A stretch of DNA of 64,000 nt. It comes from Stutzerimonas stutzeri (lineage in GTDB: Bacteria > Pseudomonadota > Gammaproteobacteria > Pseudomonadales > Pseudomonadaceae). Made by a program: the position numbers and the translations under genes. Numbering within the stretch: the stretch's first letter is position 1; each line of letters starts with the position of its first letter. Under the pieces are notes generated by a model. It saw only the letters and a list, made by a program, of their open reading frames with translations. It was not told the DNA's origin and did not search any database. Location of the stretch: positions 3,230,660-3,294,659 of the forward strand of contig NZ_CP007441.1 of assembly GCF_000590475.1 (NCBI RefSeq), read 5' to 3'. This document shows positions 53,420 to 63,056 of the stretch, piece after piece.

Positions 53420-53503
53420 CTACATCTGGACACTGGAACTCGAGTTGGGTGGGCCGGGCGGCGTTCCGCTTCAGCCCACCCACGCTGGCCAAGCTCAGTA
53501 GCG

Positions 53504-54599
53504 TTAAAGCCCTTGCTTCAGACTGGCTTCGAGGTACTGGTCGATGTCGCCGTCCAGCACCTTCTGGCAGTCGCTACGCTCCACGCCGGTACGCAAATCC
53601 TTGATGCGCGAGTCGTCGAGCACATAGGAGCGAATCTGATGACCCCAGCCGATATCGGACTTGGTGTCTTCCAGCGCCTGGGAGGCCGCGTTGCGCTTCT
53701 GCATTTCCTGCTCGTACAACCGGGCCCGCAGCATTTTCATGGCGGTGTCCTTGTTGGCGTGCTGGGAACGCTCGTTCTGGCAGGCCACCACCGTGTTGGT
53801 TGGTACGTGGGTGATACGTACCGCAGAGTCGGTGGTGTTGACGTGCTGACCACCGGCACCGGAGGACCGGTAGGTGTCGATGCGCAGATCCGCCGGATTG
53901 ATGTCGATCTCGACCCTGTCGTCGATTTCCGGTGAGACGAACACTGCCGAGAACGAGGTGTGGCGGCGGGCGCCAGAGTCGAATGGACTCTTGCGCACCA
54001 GGCGGTGCACGCCGATCTCAGTGCGCAACCAGCCGAAGGCGTATTCGCCCTTAATGTGGACGGTGGCGCCCTTGATACCGGCGACTTCGCCTTCGGACAG
54101 CTCGACGATCTCGGCACTGAAACCGCGCTTATCGGCCCAGCGCAGGTACATGCGCAGCAGGATGTTGGCCCAGTCCTGGGCTTCGGTGCCGCCGGAGCCG
54201 GCCTGGATGTCGAGGTAAGCGTTGTTGGGGTCCATTTCGCCACTGAACATGCGGCGGAATTCCAGCCCTTCGAGGATGCCGCGCAGACGGTCCAGCTCGG
54301 CGGCCACGTCATCCACGGCGCTCTGGTCGTCTTCTTCAACTGCCATGTCGAGCAGATCGCGGGAATCGGCCAGGCCGCCCTCGAGATCGTCGATGGTCTC
54401 GACGATCTGCGCCAGGGTGGCGCGCTCCCGGCCCAGGTTCTGGGCGTACTCAGGTTTGTTCCAGACGTTCGGGTCTTCGAGTTCGCGGTTTACTTCGACG
54501 AGACGATCATGCTTCTGATCGTAGTCAAAGATACCCCCGAATTGACTGGGTGCGGTCGGACAGGTCCTTGATGCTGTTGAGGATCGGGTTGATTTCCAT
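53504..54599 (-). CDS. prfB: peptide chain release factor 2, with programmed +1 frameshift
   Basis: Terminates translation at UGA and UAA. The gene starts at the ATG 54597-54599, reads 24 codons (MEINPILNSIKDLS... to RGYL) and meets an in-frame UGA at 54525-54527. The ribosome slips +1 on CTT and continues from GAC at 54526 (DYDQKHDR) to the stop at 53504, giving 364 residues, the normal RF2 length. The stop-recognition SPF tripeptide is in VRKSPFDSG and the catalytic GGQ in SSGAGGQHVNTTDS. Transcribed toward lysS. Confidence 0.97.
54524..54539 (-). promoter_or_regulatory. prfB programmed frameshift site
   Basis: Coding strand reads CGG GGG TAT CTT TGA C. The GGGGG stretch acts as an internal Shine-Dalgarno and CTT-TGA-C is the canonical slippery/stop context. 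RF2 scarcity favours the +1 shift, giving autoregulation. Confidence 0.95.
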
Positions 54600-54758
54600 A
54601 GGTAGGCAGCTCTCAATCGGACGGTGCGAAAAGCCGACGATTATAGCGCAGCAGGCCGCCGCTGACAGCCCACGCGAGACCGCCGGCAGCGCCTATGTCA
54701 AGCAGCGTCAACCAGGGAGCACGACAGCCGGAGCGGCAAAGGCACCACCCCGACGGCA

Positions 54759-55511
54759 TCAGGCGGAAACGCCACGCACCTGGCTTTCCAGTTCGGTTTT
54801 CAGCTGCGCATCGAGCTTCAGTTGCCGGGCCAGCTCGTCGAGATAAGCGCGCTCCATGTACTGCTCCTCATCCACCATCAGCACGGAGGCCAGATACATT
54901 TCCGAAGCCATTTCCGGGGTGGTGGCGGCAGCGGCAACATCAACCGGATCCAGCGGCTTGTTCAGCTCCGCCTCGAGCCAACGCTGCAATTCGGGATCAT
55001 CGGTGAGCTGGGTCAGCTCGGCTTCGATCATCTTCCGCTCCTGGTCGTCGACGTGGCCATCGGCTTTGGCCGCCGCGACCAGCGCTTTAAGGATGCCGCG
55101 GCTGTGCTCCTCAACCTGCTCCGGCGGCAGACGATCAACCGTCTTCGGCTCCGAGCGAGCGGCCGCTGTCGGTACTGCTCCGCCCCGCTGTGCCTGTTGT
55201 GCCTGCCAGTTGCCGTAGGCCTTGTACGCCAGCATGCCAAGCGCAGCCAGCCCGCCATAGGTGATTGCCTTGCCGCCCAAGCGGCGGCCGCCCCGGCTGC
55301 CCAGCAACATGCCGAGCGCGCCGGTCGCCAAGGCGCCACGCCCGACGCCGCCACTGCCGCCAAGGATGCTGCCCAGCGGCCCGCCAGCGCCTGAAAGCAT
55401 GTCGCCGAGCGAACCTGTGGTACTGCCGGGGCGCGCTACGGAGCCTTGCTGTTTCTGTAACAGGTCCTGCCCAGATTTGAGCAGTTGATCGAGCAAACCG
55501 GTGGTCTTCAT
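54759..55511 (-). CDS. DUF533/TerB-like inner membrane-associated protein (YebE type)
   Basis: 250 residues. The N-terminal third is Gly-rich (LSGAGGPLGSILGGSGGVG) and leads into a hydrophobic segment (about 81-97). The C-terminal half is a TerB-like helical domain with Asp/Glu-rich loops (AAAKADGHVDDQERKMIEAE), a pattern that in TerB proteins binds divalent metal. YebE-type proteins are envelope-stress-linked in enterics; the role here is unknown. Separate from prfB by about 160 bases. Confidence 0.85.
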   Translation of the reverse strand: MKTTGLLDQLLKSGQDLLQKQQGSVARPGSTTGSLGDMLSGAGGPLGSILGGSGGVGRGALATGALGMLLGSRGGRRLGGKAITYGGLAALGMLAYKAYGNWQAQQAQRGGAVPTAAARSEPKTVDRLPPEQVEEHSRGILKALVAAAKADGHVDDQERKMIEAELTQLTDDPELQRWLEAELNKPLDPVDVAAAATTPEMASEMYLASVLMVDEEQYMERAYLDELARQLKLDAQLKTELESQVRGVSA

Positions 55512-55539
55512 GAGTTACCTGCCTGGATTAATGACGGAA

Positions 55540-56649
55540 TCAGTCGAGCGAATCGGGCATTTGCCGGATCGGCGTGTTCCGATGCGCGGCACGCACGTAT
55601 TGCGCTGGCCAGGGTACCGAGGTGTCACGCAGATCTTCAGCGGCGTGCAACGGCCAGTAAGGGTCGCGCAGCAGCTCACGCGCCAGCAGAATCAGGTCTG
55701 CCTGCCCCGTGCGCAGAATGTGTTCGGCCTGTACCGCCTCGGTGATCATGCCTACCGTACCGGTGGCGATGCCGGCCTCACGTCGAACCTGTTCGGCGAA
55801 CTGGGTCTGATAGCCTGGGCCGACCGGGATTTCGGCATTGACGGCCGTGCCGCCAGAGGACACATCGATCAGATCAACGCCGAGTGTCTTCAGCCGCCGC
55901 GCAAGTTCAACGGTTTCTTCCGCATTCCAGCCGTCCTGTACCCAGTCAGTCGCGGACAGACGCACGAACAGCGGCAGCTCCTCAGGCCATACCGCGCGCA
56001 CCGCCTCGGTGACCTCCAGTAATAGACGGATACGGTTGTCGAAGGAGCCGCCGTAGCCGTCCTGGCGCTGGTTGGATAGCGGCGATAGAAACTGATGCAG
56101 CAGGTAGCCGTGCGCTGCATGCACCTCGGCCACCTTGAAGCCCGCCGCCAGCGAGCGCTCGGCAGCACGCACGAAGGCCTGAATGATGTCGGCGATACCG
56201 CCTTCGTCCAGCGCCGTCGGCACCGCATGTTCTGGATCGAAAGCGATGGTTGACGGCCCCACCGGCGTCCAGCCTCCGGCCGCGATCGGCACGCTGCCAT
56301 GACGCCCCAGCCAGGGCTGCCAGGTGCTCGCCTTGCGCCCCGCATGCGCCAGCTGAATGCCGGCCACCGAACCCTGAGACTCGATGAACCGCGTGATGCG
56401 GCGCAACGGCTCGACGTGCTCGTCGGTCCAGATCCCAAGGTCCTCCGGCGAAATCCGGCCGTTGGCCGATACCGCCGTCGCCTCGAGGATGACCAGCCCG
56501 GCACCGCCCACGGCCCGACTGCCCAGATGAACCAGATGCCAGTCATTGGCCATCCCGGCCTTGGCCGAGTACTGGCACATTGGCGAGACGACAATACGAT
56601 TGGGCAGCGTCAACTGACGCAGGGTGAGCGGCTGGAAAAGCTGTGTCAT
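55540..56649 (-). CDS. Old Yellow Enzyme family NADH:flavin oxidoreductase
   Basis: 369 residues, FMN-dependent ene-reductase of the YqjM/XenA-like class. FMN-site motif VVSPMCQYSA contains the Cys that in YqjM tunes the flavin, and the substrate His pair is represented by QLAHAGRKAS and VHAAHGYLLHQFLSP. Start at 56649 is supported by GTGAGG upstream; the longer frame has no signal. Physiological substrate unknown, probably alpha,beta-unsaturated carbonyls or xenobiotics. It lies 28 bases upstream of the DUF533 gene on the same strand. Confidence 0.92.
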   Translation of the reverse strand: MTQLFQPLTLRQLTLPNRIVVSPMCQYSAKAGMANDWHLVHLGSRAVGGAGLVILEATAVSANGRISPEDLGIWTDEHVEPLRRITRFIESQGSVAGIQLAHAGRKASTWQPWLGRHGSVPIAAGGWTPVGPSTIAFDPEHAVPTALDEGGIADIIQAFVRAAERSLAAGFKVAEVHAAHGYLLHQFLSPLSNQRQDGYGGSFDNRIRLLLEVTEAVRAVWPEELPLFVRLSATDWVQDGWNAEETVELARRLKTLGVDLIDVSSGGTAVNAEIPVGPGYQTQFAEQVRREAGIATGTVGMITEAVQAEHILRTGQADLILLARELLRDPYWPLHAAEDLRDTSVPWPAQYVRAAHRNTPIRQMPDSLD

Positions 56650-56902
56650 GGAAACCTCACTGCGATGGATGCGCGTTGGACATCCACCAGTACAGACTGT
56701 TTCGACGACTTTGCTCGGCCGAAGCCGCATTGAGGGGCGAATCGGTGACCAGGTGTTACCGGGGGTGGATTCAGCCTGACGGGATTGCTAGCCCAGCCTC
56801 AAACCCCACCGGTATTACAGGCACTCGCTCCAGCCCCTTCCCTAAAGGGCCGAGGTAAGCAAAAGCTGCCAATCGCGCGAATCGACTGCCACCGGCGGCA
56901 GA

Positions 56903-58999
56903 TTATGCCGCCTCCACCCGCACCGGCACACCGTTGAGCGCCGCATTACCGGACAGTGCGTCCAGCTGACGCTCATCGGTCAGATCGTTGGCACTGGCTC
57001 CGGGCTGGCTGCTGGCAATGCCCATCTGCACACCGGGCCGAGCGTGGCCCCAGCCATGCGGCAGGCTGACCACACCGGGCATCATCTCGTCGCTGGCAGC
57101 TACTTCCACCTCGATCATGCCGACCCGCGAACGAACCCGCACACGCTGGCCATCGGTCAATTCGAGGCGACTCAAGTCCGCCGGATTCATCAGCAGCTGA
57201 TGACGCGGCTTGCCCTTCACCAGGCGATGGTAATTGTGCATCCAGGAATTGTTGCTACGGACATGGCGGCGTCCGATCAGCACCAGTTGATCCGACTCCA
57301 GCAGCGGCGCGGACGCGAAGCGCTTAACGTCACCCAGGAACAGTTCCGGTGCGGCTTGCACCTGTCTGCTCGTTGTCTTCAGGCGGCCGGCGAGATTCGG
57401 TTGCAGCGGCCCTAGATCCAGGCCGTGCGGGTAATCACGCAGTTTGGCGAGACTCAGGCCAGCCGCGCTGCCGTCGCCATGCGGACCGGCACGCAAGCCC
57501 AGATCGATCATGTGCTCAGGGGCCATGGTCGATTTCAGCTCGATTCCGGTACGCGCCGCGAACGCCTTGGCCAGCCCGACGAAGATTTCCCAGTCATGCA
57601 GCGCACCCGCCGGCTTGGCGAGCACGGCTTCGTTGAAACGGGTGACGTTGCGCACCGCGAAGACGTTGAAAGTGGTGTCGTAGTGATCATGCTCCAGCGG
57701 CGCCGTCGGCGGCAGGATCAGATCGGCGTAACGGGTGGTTTCGTTGATGTAGAAATCGATGCTGAGCATGAACTCCAGCCCGTCCAGCGCCTGTTCCAGC
57801 TGCCGGCCGTTGGGTGTGGACAGCACCGGATTACCGGCCACGGTGACCAGCGCGCGCACCTGCCCTTCCCCTTCGGTGAGCATTTCCTCGGCCAGCGCCG
57901 ATACCGGTAGCTCGCCACCATATTCCGGCAGCCCCGAAACCCGGCTTTGCCAACGATTGAAGTGGCCGCCCGAGGTGCTGGCCACGAGGTCCACCGCCGG
58001 CTGGGTGCAGAGCGCGCCGCCCACCCGATCGAGGTTGCCGGTAACCAGATTGATCGCCTGCACCAGCCATTGGCACAGCGTGCCGAACGCTTGCGTGGAG
58101 ACGCCCATGCGCCCATAGCAGACCGCTTTGTCGGCCGCTGCGAAATCCCGGGCCAACTGGCGAATCTGCTCGGCCGGCACCCCACAACGTCCACTCATCG
58201 CCTCGGCGGTGAAGGGCGCCACCGCTGCGCGCAGCTCATCCAGACCCTCCACGGGTAAATGACTGGCACGGCTCAGGCCTTCTTCGAACAGGGTATTGAG
58301 CAAACCGAACAGCAGCGCTGCGTCTTCGCCAGGGCGGACGAACAGATGCTGGTCGGCAATGGCCGCCGTTTCACTGCGACGCGGATCCACCACCACCAGT
58401 TTGCCGCCACGCGCCTTCAAGGCTTTGAGACGCTTTTCCACGTCCGGGACGGTCATGATGCTGCCGTTGGACGCCAGCGGATTGCCGCCCAGAATCAGCA
58501 TGAAGTCGGTGTGATCGATGTCGGGGATCGGAATCAGCAGACCGTGGCCGTACATCATCAGGCTGGTGAGGTGATGCGGCAGCTGATCGACCGAGGTGGC
58601 GGAGAAACGATTGCGGGTCTTCAGCTGACCGAGGAAGTAGTTGCTGTGGGTCATCAACCCATAGTTGTGCACGCTGGGATTGCCCTGGTAAACGGCCACC
58701 GCGTTATTCCCATGGCGCTCGCGGATCTCGGCGAGGCGCTCGGCGACCAGCTCGAACGCAGCGTCCCACTCGATGGCCTGCCACTCGTTGCCAACGCGCC
58801 GCATGGGATGGCGCAGACGGTCCGGATCGTTCTGGATGTCTTGCAGCGCGACGGCCTTGGGGCAGATGTGGCCGCGACTGAAGCTGTCCTGCGGATCGCC
58901 CTTGATCGAAACGATCTGCTCATCACGGGTTTCGATGGTCAGGCCGCAGATGGCCTCACACAGATGGCACGCACGGTGGTGCTGGATCGATTCGCTCAT
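56903..58999 (-). CDS. molybdopterin oxidoreductase (DMSO reductase superfamily)
   Basis: 698 residues, complete catalytic subunit with bis-MGD cofactor. The N-terminal [4Fe-4S] ligands are Cys11, Cys14, Cys18 and Cys46 (CHLCEAIC and GHICPKA). The C-terminal dinucleotide-binding domain (SNNSWMHNYHRLVKG) is present. No Tat signal, so cytoplasmic, and no partner Fe-S or membrane subunit is adjacent. It resembles assimilatory nitrate reductase/formate-dehydrogenase-like orphans. No selenocysteine is implied, as the frame has no internal UGA. Substrate unknown. Start at 58999 has GGAG seven bases upstream. Confidence 0.92.
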   Translation of the reverse strand: MSESIQHHRACHLCEAICGLTIETRDEQIVSIKGDPQDSFSRGHICPKAVALQDIQNDPDRLRHPMRRVGNEWQAIEWDAAFELVAERLAEIRERHGNNAVAVYQGNPSVHNYGLMTHSNYFLGQLKTRNRFSATSVDQLPHHLTSLMMYGHGLLIPIPDIDHTDFMLILGGNPLASNGSIMTVPDVEKRLKALKARGGKLVVVDPRRSETAAIADQHLFVRPGEDAALLFGLLNTLFEEGLSRASHLPVEGLDELRAAVAPFTAEAMSGRCGVPAEQIRQLARDFAAADKAVCYGRMGVSTQAFGTLCQWLVQAINLVTGNLDRVGGALCTQPAVDLVASTSGGHFNRWQSRVSGLPEYGGELPVSALAEEMLTEGEGQVRALVTVAGNPVLSTPNGRQLEQALDGLEFMLSIDFYINETTRYADLILPPTAPLEHDHYDTTFNVFAVRNVTRFNEAVLAKPAGALHDWEIFVGLAKAFAARTGIELKSTMAPEHMIDLGLRAGPHGDGSAAGLSLAKLRDYPHGLDLGPLQPNLAGRLKTTSRQVQAAPELFLGDVKRFASAPLLESDQLVLIGRRHVRSNNSWMHNYHRLVKGKPRHQLLMNPADLSRLELTDGQRVRVRSRVGMIEVEVAASDEMMPGVVSLPHGWGHARPGVQMGIASSQPGASANDLTDERQLDALSGNAALNGVPVRVEAA

Positions 59000-59134
59000 C
59001 GCAGGCTCCGGAGGATTGTTCTTGTAATCCAATCACTCTAGGCCCACGACGACTAGGCAACAATCAATCACGCCCGGGTAAATGCCCGTCGATTCAGCAA
59101 GCCGATCTTGCATCCCGAACAAGCGCCTGGCAGA

Positions 59135-60850
59135 TCAACGCGCGGCGATATGCGCCACCAGCAGCTGCACGCTTTCGCGGCCGCGGAATTCGTTGACGTC
59201 CAGTTTGTAGGCCAGATCGGCCCAACGCACGTTGGGGTTGGGCCAGACGTCTCGGTCGATATTGAAAGCAATGCCATCGAGGGTTAGCGAGCCGCATTCG
59301 CTCTTGAGCACCATTTTCAGGTGCTTCTCGCCAACCAGGCGCTGCTGCACCAACTGGAACACACCGTGGAACACCGGCTCGGGGAAATGTTGCCCCCAAG
59401 GGCCGGCGTTGCGCAGCGCCTTGGCCAGCTCGAGATGGAACTCCTCGATGCTCAACTGCCCGTCGGTGAGCAGCCGCCCGGTCAGATCGTCCTCGCACAG
59501 CTGCCGCCGCACTTCGGCATCGAAAGCGGCGGCGAACGCACCGAAGTTCTCCTGCGGCAGCGACAGCCCCGCCGCCATGGCGTGACCGCCAAACTTGCTG
59601 ATCAGCCCCGGATGACGCGCCGCCACGGCGTCCAGCGCATCACGAATATGGAAGCCCGGCACCGAACGTGCCGAACCCTTGAGCACGCCTTCACCCGCAT
59701 CGGCAAACGCAATGGTCGGGCGGTGATAACGCTCCTTCAGCCGTGAAGCGAGGATGCCGATGACGCCCTGGTGCCAGTCCGGCTCGAACAGGCAGAGGCC
59801 GAATGGCATGTCTTCGAGCGGCAAGTCCTTGAGCTGGGCCAGCGCCTCGCGCTGCATGCCCTGTTCAATACCCTTGCGGTCCTGATTGAGCTGATCCAGC
59901 TGCACGGCCATGTCCCGCGCCAGGGCTTCGTCTTCGCAAAGCAGGCATTCGATGCCCAGCGCCATGTCATCCAGGCGCCCTGCCGCATTCAGCCGCGGGC
60001 CGAGAATGAAGCCGAGATCGGTCGAGGTGATCCGCCGATGATCGCGCCCGGCGACCTCGAGGATTGCCCGCAGTCCAGGCCGCGCACGACCGGCACGTAT
60101 CCGCGCCAGGCCCTGGTGCACCAGGATGCGGTTGTTGGCATCCAGCGGGACCACGTCGGCAACGCTGCCCAGCGCCACCAGATCCAGCAGTTCGCCGAGG
60201 TTCGGTTCAGCCCAGCCGGTGCGCGCGAACCAGCCCGATTCACGTAGCCGGGCACGCAGCGCCAGCAGTACGTAGAAAATGACGCCGACGCCAGCGATGC
60301 ACTTGCTCGGGAAAGCGCATTCCGGCTGGTTGGGGTTGACGATGGCATCCGCTGCCGGCAGTTCGGGCCCGGGCAGGTGGTGATCAGTCACCAGCACTTT
60401 GAGTCCGGCCGCCTTGGCTGCCGCCACGCCATCGACGCTGGAGATGCCGTTGTCCACCGTCACCAGCAGATCGGGCTGGCGCTCCAGCGCCACAGCGACG
60501 ATCTCAGGGGTCAGGCCATAGCCGTACTCGAAGCGGTTGGGCACCAGGTAGTCCACATGCGCGGCGCCCAACTGGCGTAAACCCAGCACGCCAACCGTGC
60601 TGGCGGTGGCACCGTCGGCATCGAAATCGCCAACGAAGAGGATGCGCTGGCGCGCCTCCAGCGCCTCGACCAACAGCGTTACGGCCGCATCGATGCCCTT
60701 TAGCTGGCCGTACGGGATCAACCGCGCCAGGCCCTTGTCGAGTTCAGTCACCGACTGCACGCCACGCGCTGCATAAAGACGTGTCAGGAGTGGCGGCAGG
60801 TCGCCCAGGTCAGGCAACAGCTCGGGCAACGGGCGGGGTTCAATGCGCAT
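59135..60850 (-). CDS. recJ: single-stranded-DNA-specific exonuclease RecJ
   Basis: 5'-3' ssDNA exonuclease of recombination and mismatch repair. 571 residues, full length. DHH-family motifs: FVGDFDADGATAS (motif I), VTVDNGISS (motif II) and VTDHHLPGPE (motif III, the DHH), plus the C-terminal DHHA1 region with GGHAMAAGLSL. Located upstream of prfB with two oxidoreductase genes and the DUF533 gene in between. Confidence 0.97.
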   Translation of the reverse strand: MRIEPRPLPELLPDLGDLPPLLTRLYAARGVQSVTELDKGLARLIPYGQLKGIDAAVTLLVEALEARQRILFVGDFDADGATASTVGVLGLRQLGAAHVDYLVPNRFEYGYGLTPEIVAVALERQPDLLVTVDNGISSVDGVAAAKAAGLKVLVTDHHLPGPELPAADAIVNPNQPECAFPSKCIAGVGVIFYVLLALRARLRESGWFARTGWAEPNLGELLDLVALGSVADVVPLDANNRILVHQGLARIRAGRARPGLRAILEVAGRDHRRITSTDLGFILGPRLNAAGRLDDMALGIECLLCEDEALARDMAVQLDQLNQDRKGIEQGMQREALAQLKDLPLEDMPFGLCLFEPDWHQGVIGILASRLKERYHRPTIAFADAGEGVLKGSARSVPGFHIRDALDAVAARHPGLISKFGGHAMAAGLSLPQENFGAFAAAFDAEVRRQLCEDDLTGRLLTDGQLSIEEFHLELAKALRNAGPWGQHFPEPVFHGVFQLVQQRLVGEKHLKMVLKSECGSLTLDGIAFNIDRDVWPNPNVRWADLAYKLDVNEFRGRESVQLLVAHIAAR

Positions 60851-60880
60851 CTGGTCATTATCCGGTTCAGCGTGAGGCGT

Positions 60881-61420
60881 TCAGAGCGATGTCGCTGCGC
60901 GCGCGGCTTGGTCGTACAAGCCCGACATGGCACGCAGCATCCCGGCGAGACGGTGAATCTCCTCCGGGTCGATATTCAAGTTCTCGAAGGATGCGATCAG
61001 GCATTCGCGACGGATGTCGGCGTATTCCTGGCACAGCTCGCGGCCTTTGTCAGTGGTTCGGTAGAACATTTCCTTGCCCTGCTTCTCGCCCGTCACCAGC
61101 CCCAGTTTGCCGAGCTTCTTCAGCGCGTAGGTCACGGTGTGCGTGTCTTCGATGTTCAGCAGAAGGCAGATGTCCGCCTGTCGTTTGGCACGGCCGCGGC
61201 TGGTCAGGTTGTGCAGCACCATGACGTCCAGCGCATTCATTTCTACCGCACCGGAGGCCTTCATGCAGCGCTCCATCCAACGCATCAGCGCGGCACTGGC
61301 GATGATGATGCCGTATTCGAGTTCCGAGAGTTCCTGCGACTGCTCGGCGAGATGCGCCGACGCCACGATGGACGATCGCAACGGACGAGGGGATTTGGCG
61401 TCAACCATCTTGCGAACCAT
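60881..61420 (-). CDS. winged-helix transcriptional regulator (MarR-like), divergent from pxpABC
   Basis: 179 residues from this start; starts at 61474 (197 residues) or 61408 are also possible, and none has a clear ribosome site. The winged-helix region covers about MNALDVMVLHNLT through RQADICLLLNIEDTHTVTYA and on to the wing KGKEMFYRTTDKG. The C-terminal helices would dimerise. Divergent from the 5-oxoprolinase genes across a palindromic, AT-rich intergenic region, so it likely controls them. It also lies 30 bases from recJ on the same strand. Confidence 0.8.
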   Translation of the reverse strand: MVRKMVDAKSPRPLRSSIVASAHLAEQSQELSELEYGIIIASAALMRWMERCMKASGAVEMNALDVMVLHNLTSRGRAKRQADICLLLNIEDTHTVTYALKKLGKLGLVTGEKQGKEMFYRTTDKGRELCQEYADIRRECLIASFENLNIDPEEIHRLAGMLRAMSGLYDQAARAATSL

Positions 61421-61525
61421 GAAAATGAAGGATGGCAACGGTTTGCCACCCTGATGAATCGGGTCCGCAAGCATACAGCAATGCGCACCGAGAGATCGTC
61501 CAGAGCAAATAAGAAAAATATTTAT

Positions 61526-61549
61526 TGATAACTTATCGATAATTTATCA
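61526..61549. promoter_or_regulatory. nested palindrome, candidate operator for pxpABC/regulator
   Basis: TGATAA (61526-61531) and TTATCA (61544-61549) form an inverted repeat enclosing the perfect decamer palindrome TTATCGATAA (61533-61542). It lies 57 bases upstream of pxpA in an AT-rich stretch that contrasts with the GC-rich surroundings. Confidence 0.6.
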
Positions 61550-61605
61550 TCGTATTTATCACGCACTGACCTGCCATTACGGGACAGCCCCCTTACGGAG
61601 AACCC

Positions 61606-62355
61606 ATGAACGCTCTACTCCTGAATTGCGATATCGGTGAAAGCTTTGGCGCCTGGACCATGGGCATGGACGCCGAGGTCATGCCTTTCATTGACTGCGC
61701 CAACATCGCGTGCGGCTTCCACGCGTCGGATCCCCAGGTCATGCGGCACACCGTGGCACTGGCGACACAGCATGACGTACGGATCGGTGCGCATCCGGCT
61801 TATCCCGATCTGGTCGGGTTCGGCCGCCGCTCCATGGACTGCAGTCCGAAGGAAGTGGAAAACATGCTGCTCTATCAGATCGGTGCGTTGGATGGCATCT
61901 GCCGCGCCGAGGGCACCCAGGTTCGCTACGTCAAACCCCACGGCGCGCTGTACAACAACATGATGCGCCAGCCAGAACTGCTGCGCGCCGTGATGACCGC
62001 AATCGTCTCCTACGCGCCCTCGCTGCCGCTGATGCTGATGTCGACACGCGACAACAGCGCCAGCCAGACCATGGCGGACGAACTCGGCATCACGCTGTGG
62101 TTCGAAGTGTTCGCCGATCGGGCCTATGATCCGTCCGGCATGCTGGTTTCCCGCGCCCTGCCCGGCGCCGTCCATCACGATGCCGATACCGTCGCGGCCC
62201 AGGCGCTCAGCCTGGCCAAGGGCGAACCGCTGACTGCCAGTGATGGCAGTGCATTGGTTCTGCGTGCCGACACGCTCTGCGTGCACGGCGACAACGCCGG
62301 CTCGGTCGCTGCGGTGCAGCGCATCCGCCAGGCACTCGAGGGCCTGGCGGGATGA
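61606..62355 (+). CDS. pxpA: 5-oxoprolinase subunit A (LamB/YcsF family)
   Basis: One of three proteins that together open 5-oxoproline (pyroglutamate) to glutamate using ATP. 249 residues. Family motifs LNCDIGESFGAW, ANIACGFHASDP, GAHPAYPD and VKPHGALYNNM are intact. GGAGAA precedes the ATG. Its stop overlaps the pxpB start (ATGA), so the three genes are translated as a coupled operon. Confidence 0.96.
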   Translation: MNALLLNCDIGESFGAWTMGMDAEVMPFIDCANIACGFHASDPQVMRHTVALATQHDVRIGAHPAYPDLVGFGRRSMDCSPKEVENMLLYQIGALDGICRAEGTQVRYVKPHGALYNNMMRQPELLRAVMTAIVSYAPSLPLMLMSTRDNSASQTMADELGITLWFEVFADRAYDPSGMLVSRALPGAVHHDADTVAAQALSLAKGEPLTASDGSALVLRADTLCVHGDNAGSVAAVQRIRQALEGLAG

Positions 62356-63056
62356 AGCCGCGTATCGAAGTGGTCGGCATCGACAGCCTGATGCTGCGCC
62401 TGTTCGATGAGATCGACGAAGCTCATATGCCCTGGCTGCTGGCCGCCGCCACCCGTCTGCGTGAGGCCTTCGGTGGGGCGCTGATCGACCTGGTGCCCTC
62501 CTACACGACGCTTCTGGTGCACTACGACCTGACACAACTGGACGACCATCAGGCGCGCCAATGCATCGCCGATGCCCTGTATGAATTGAAGCCGGACGCG
62601 GGTAGCCAGGCGCGCGAGCTGAACATTCCGGTGTGGTACGACCCCAGCGTCGGGCCCGAACTCGAGGCCCTCGGTCAGCGCAGCGGCTTGGGCGTATCCG
62701 GTGTGATCGAGCACCACAGCAGCCGTACTTATCAAGTGTTCGCCCTGGGCTTCGCACCGGGATTCGCTTTCATGGGGCTGGTCGACGAAATACTCGCCAG
62801 CCCCCGCTTGCAGACGCCCCGTAAACAGGTGCCGGCCGGCAGCCTAGGCATTGCCGATCGCCAGACCGCGATCTATCCGCTGATCTCGCCTGGCGGCTGG
62901 AACCTCATCGGCCGCAGTCCAACCCGGTTGTTCGATCGCGACATGGACGGTTACAGCATCTGGCAGCCTGGAGACCACGTGCGTTTTCAGCCGATCGAGC
63001 ACGCTGAATTCATTCGCCTCGGTGGCGACGACAGCCCCTTCGAGGTGACGCCATGA
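62352..63056 (+). CDS. pxpB: 5-oxoprolinase subunit B
   Basis: 234 residues, allophanate-hydrolase subunit 1-like (cyclophilin-like) fold. Signatures VPSYTTLLVHYD, FAPGFAFMGLVD and ISPGGWNLIGRSP are present. With PxpC it forms the kinase-like half of the 5-oxoprolinase complex. Overlaps pxpA and pxpC by four bases at each end. Confidence 0.96.
   Translation: MKPRIEVVGIDSLMLRLFDEIDEAHMPWLLAAATRLREAFGGALIDLVPSYTTLLVHYDLTQLDDHQARQCIADALYELKPDAGSQARELNIPVWYDPSVGPELEALGQRSGLGVSGVIEHHSSRTYQVFALGFAPGFAFMGLVDEILASPRLQTPRKQVPAGSLGIADRQTAIYPLISPGGWNLIGRSPTRLFDRDMDGYSIWQPGDHVRFQPIEHAEFIRLGGDDSPFEVTP

Noticed and set aside
56903..58999. Possible selenocysteine in the molybdoenzyme
   Set aside because: The frame is open throughout with no internal UGA.
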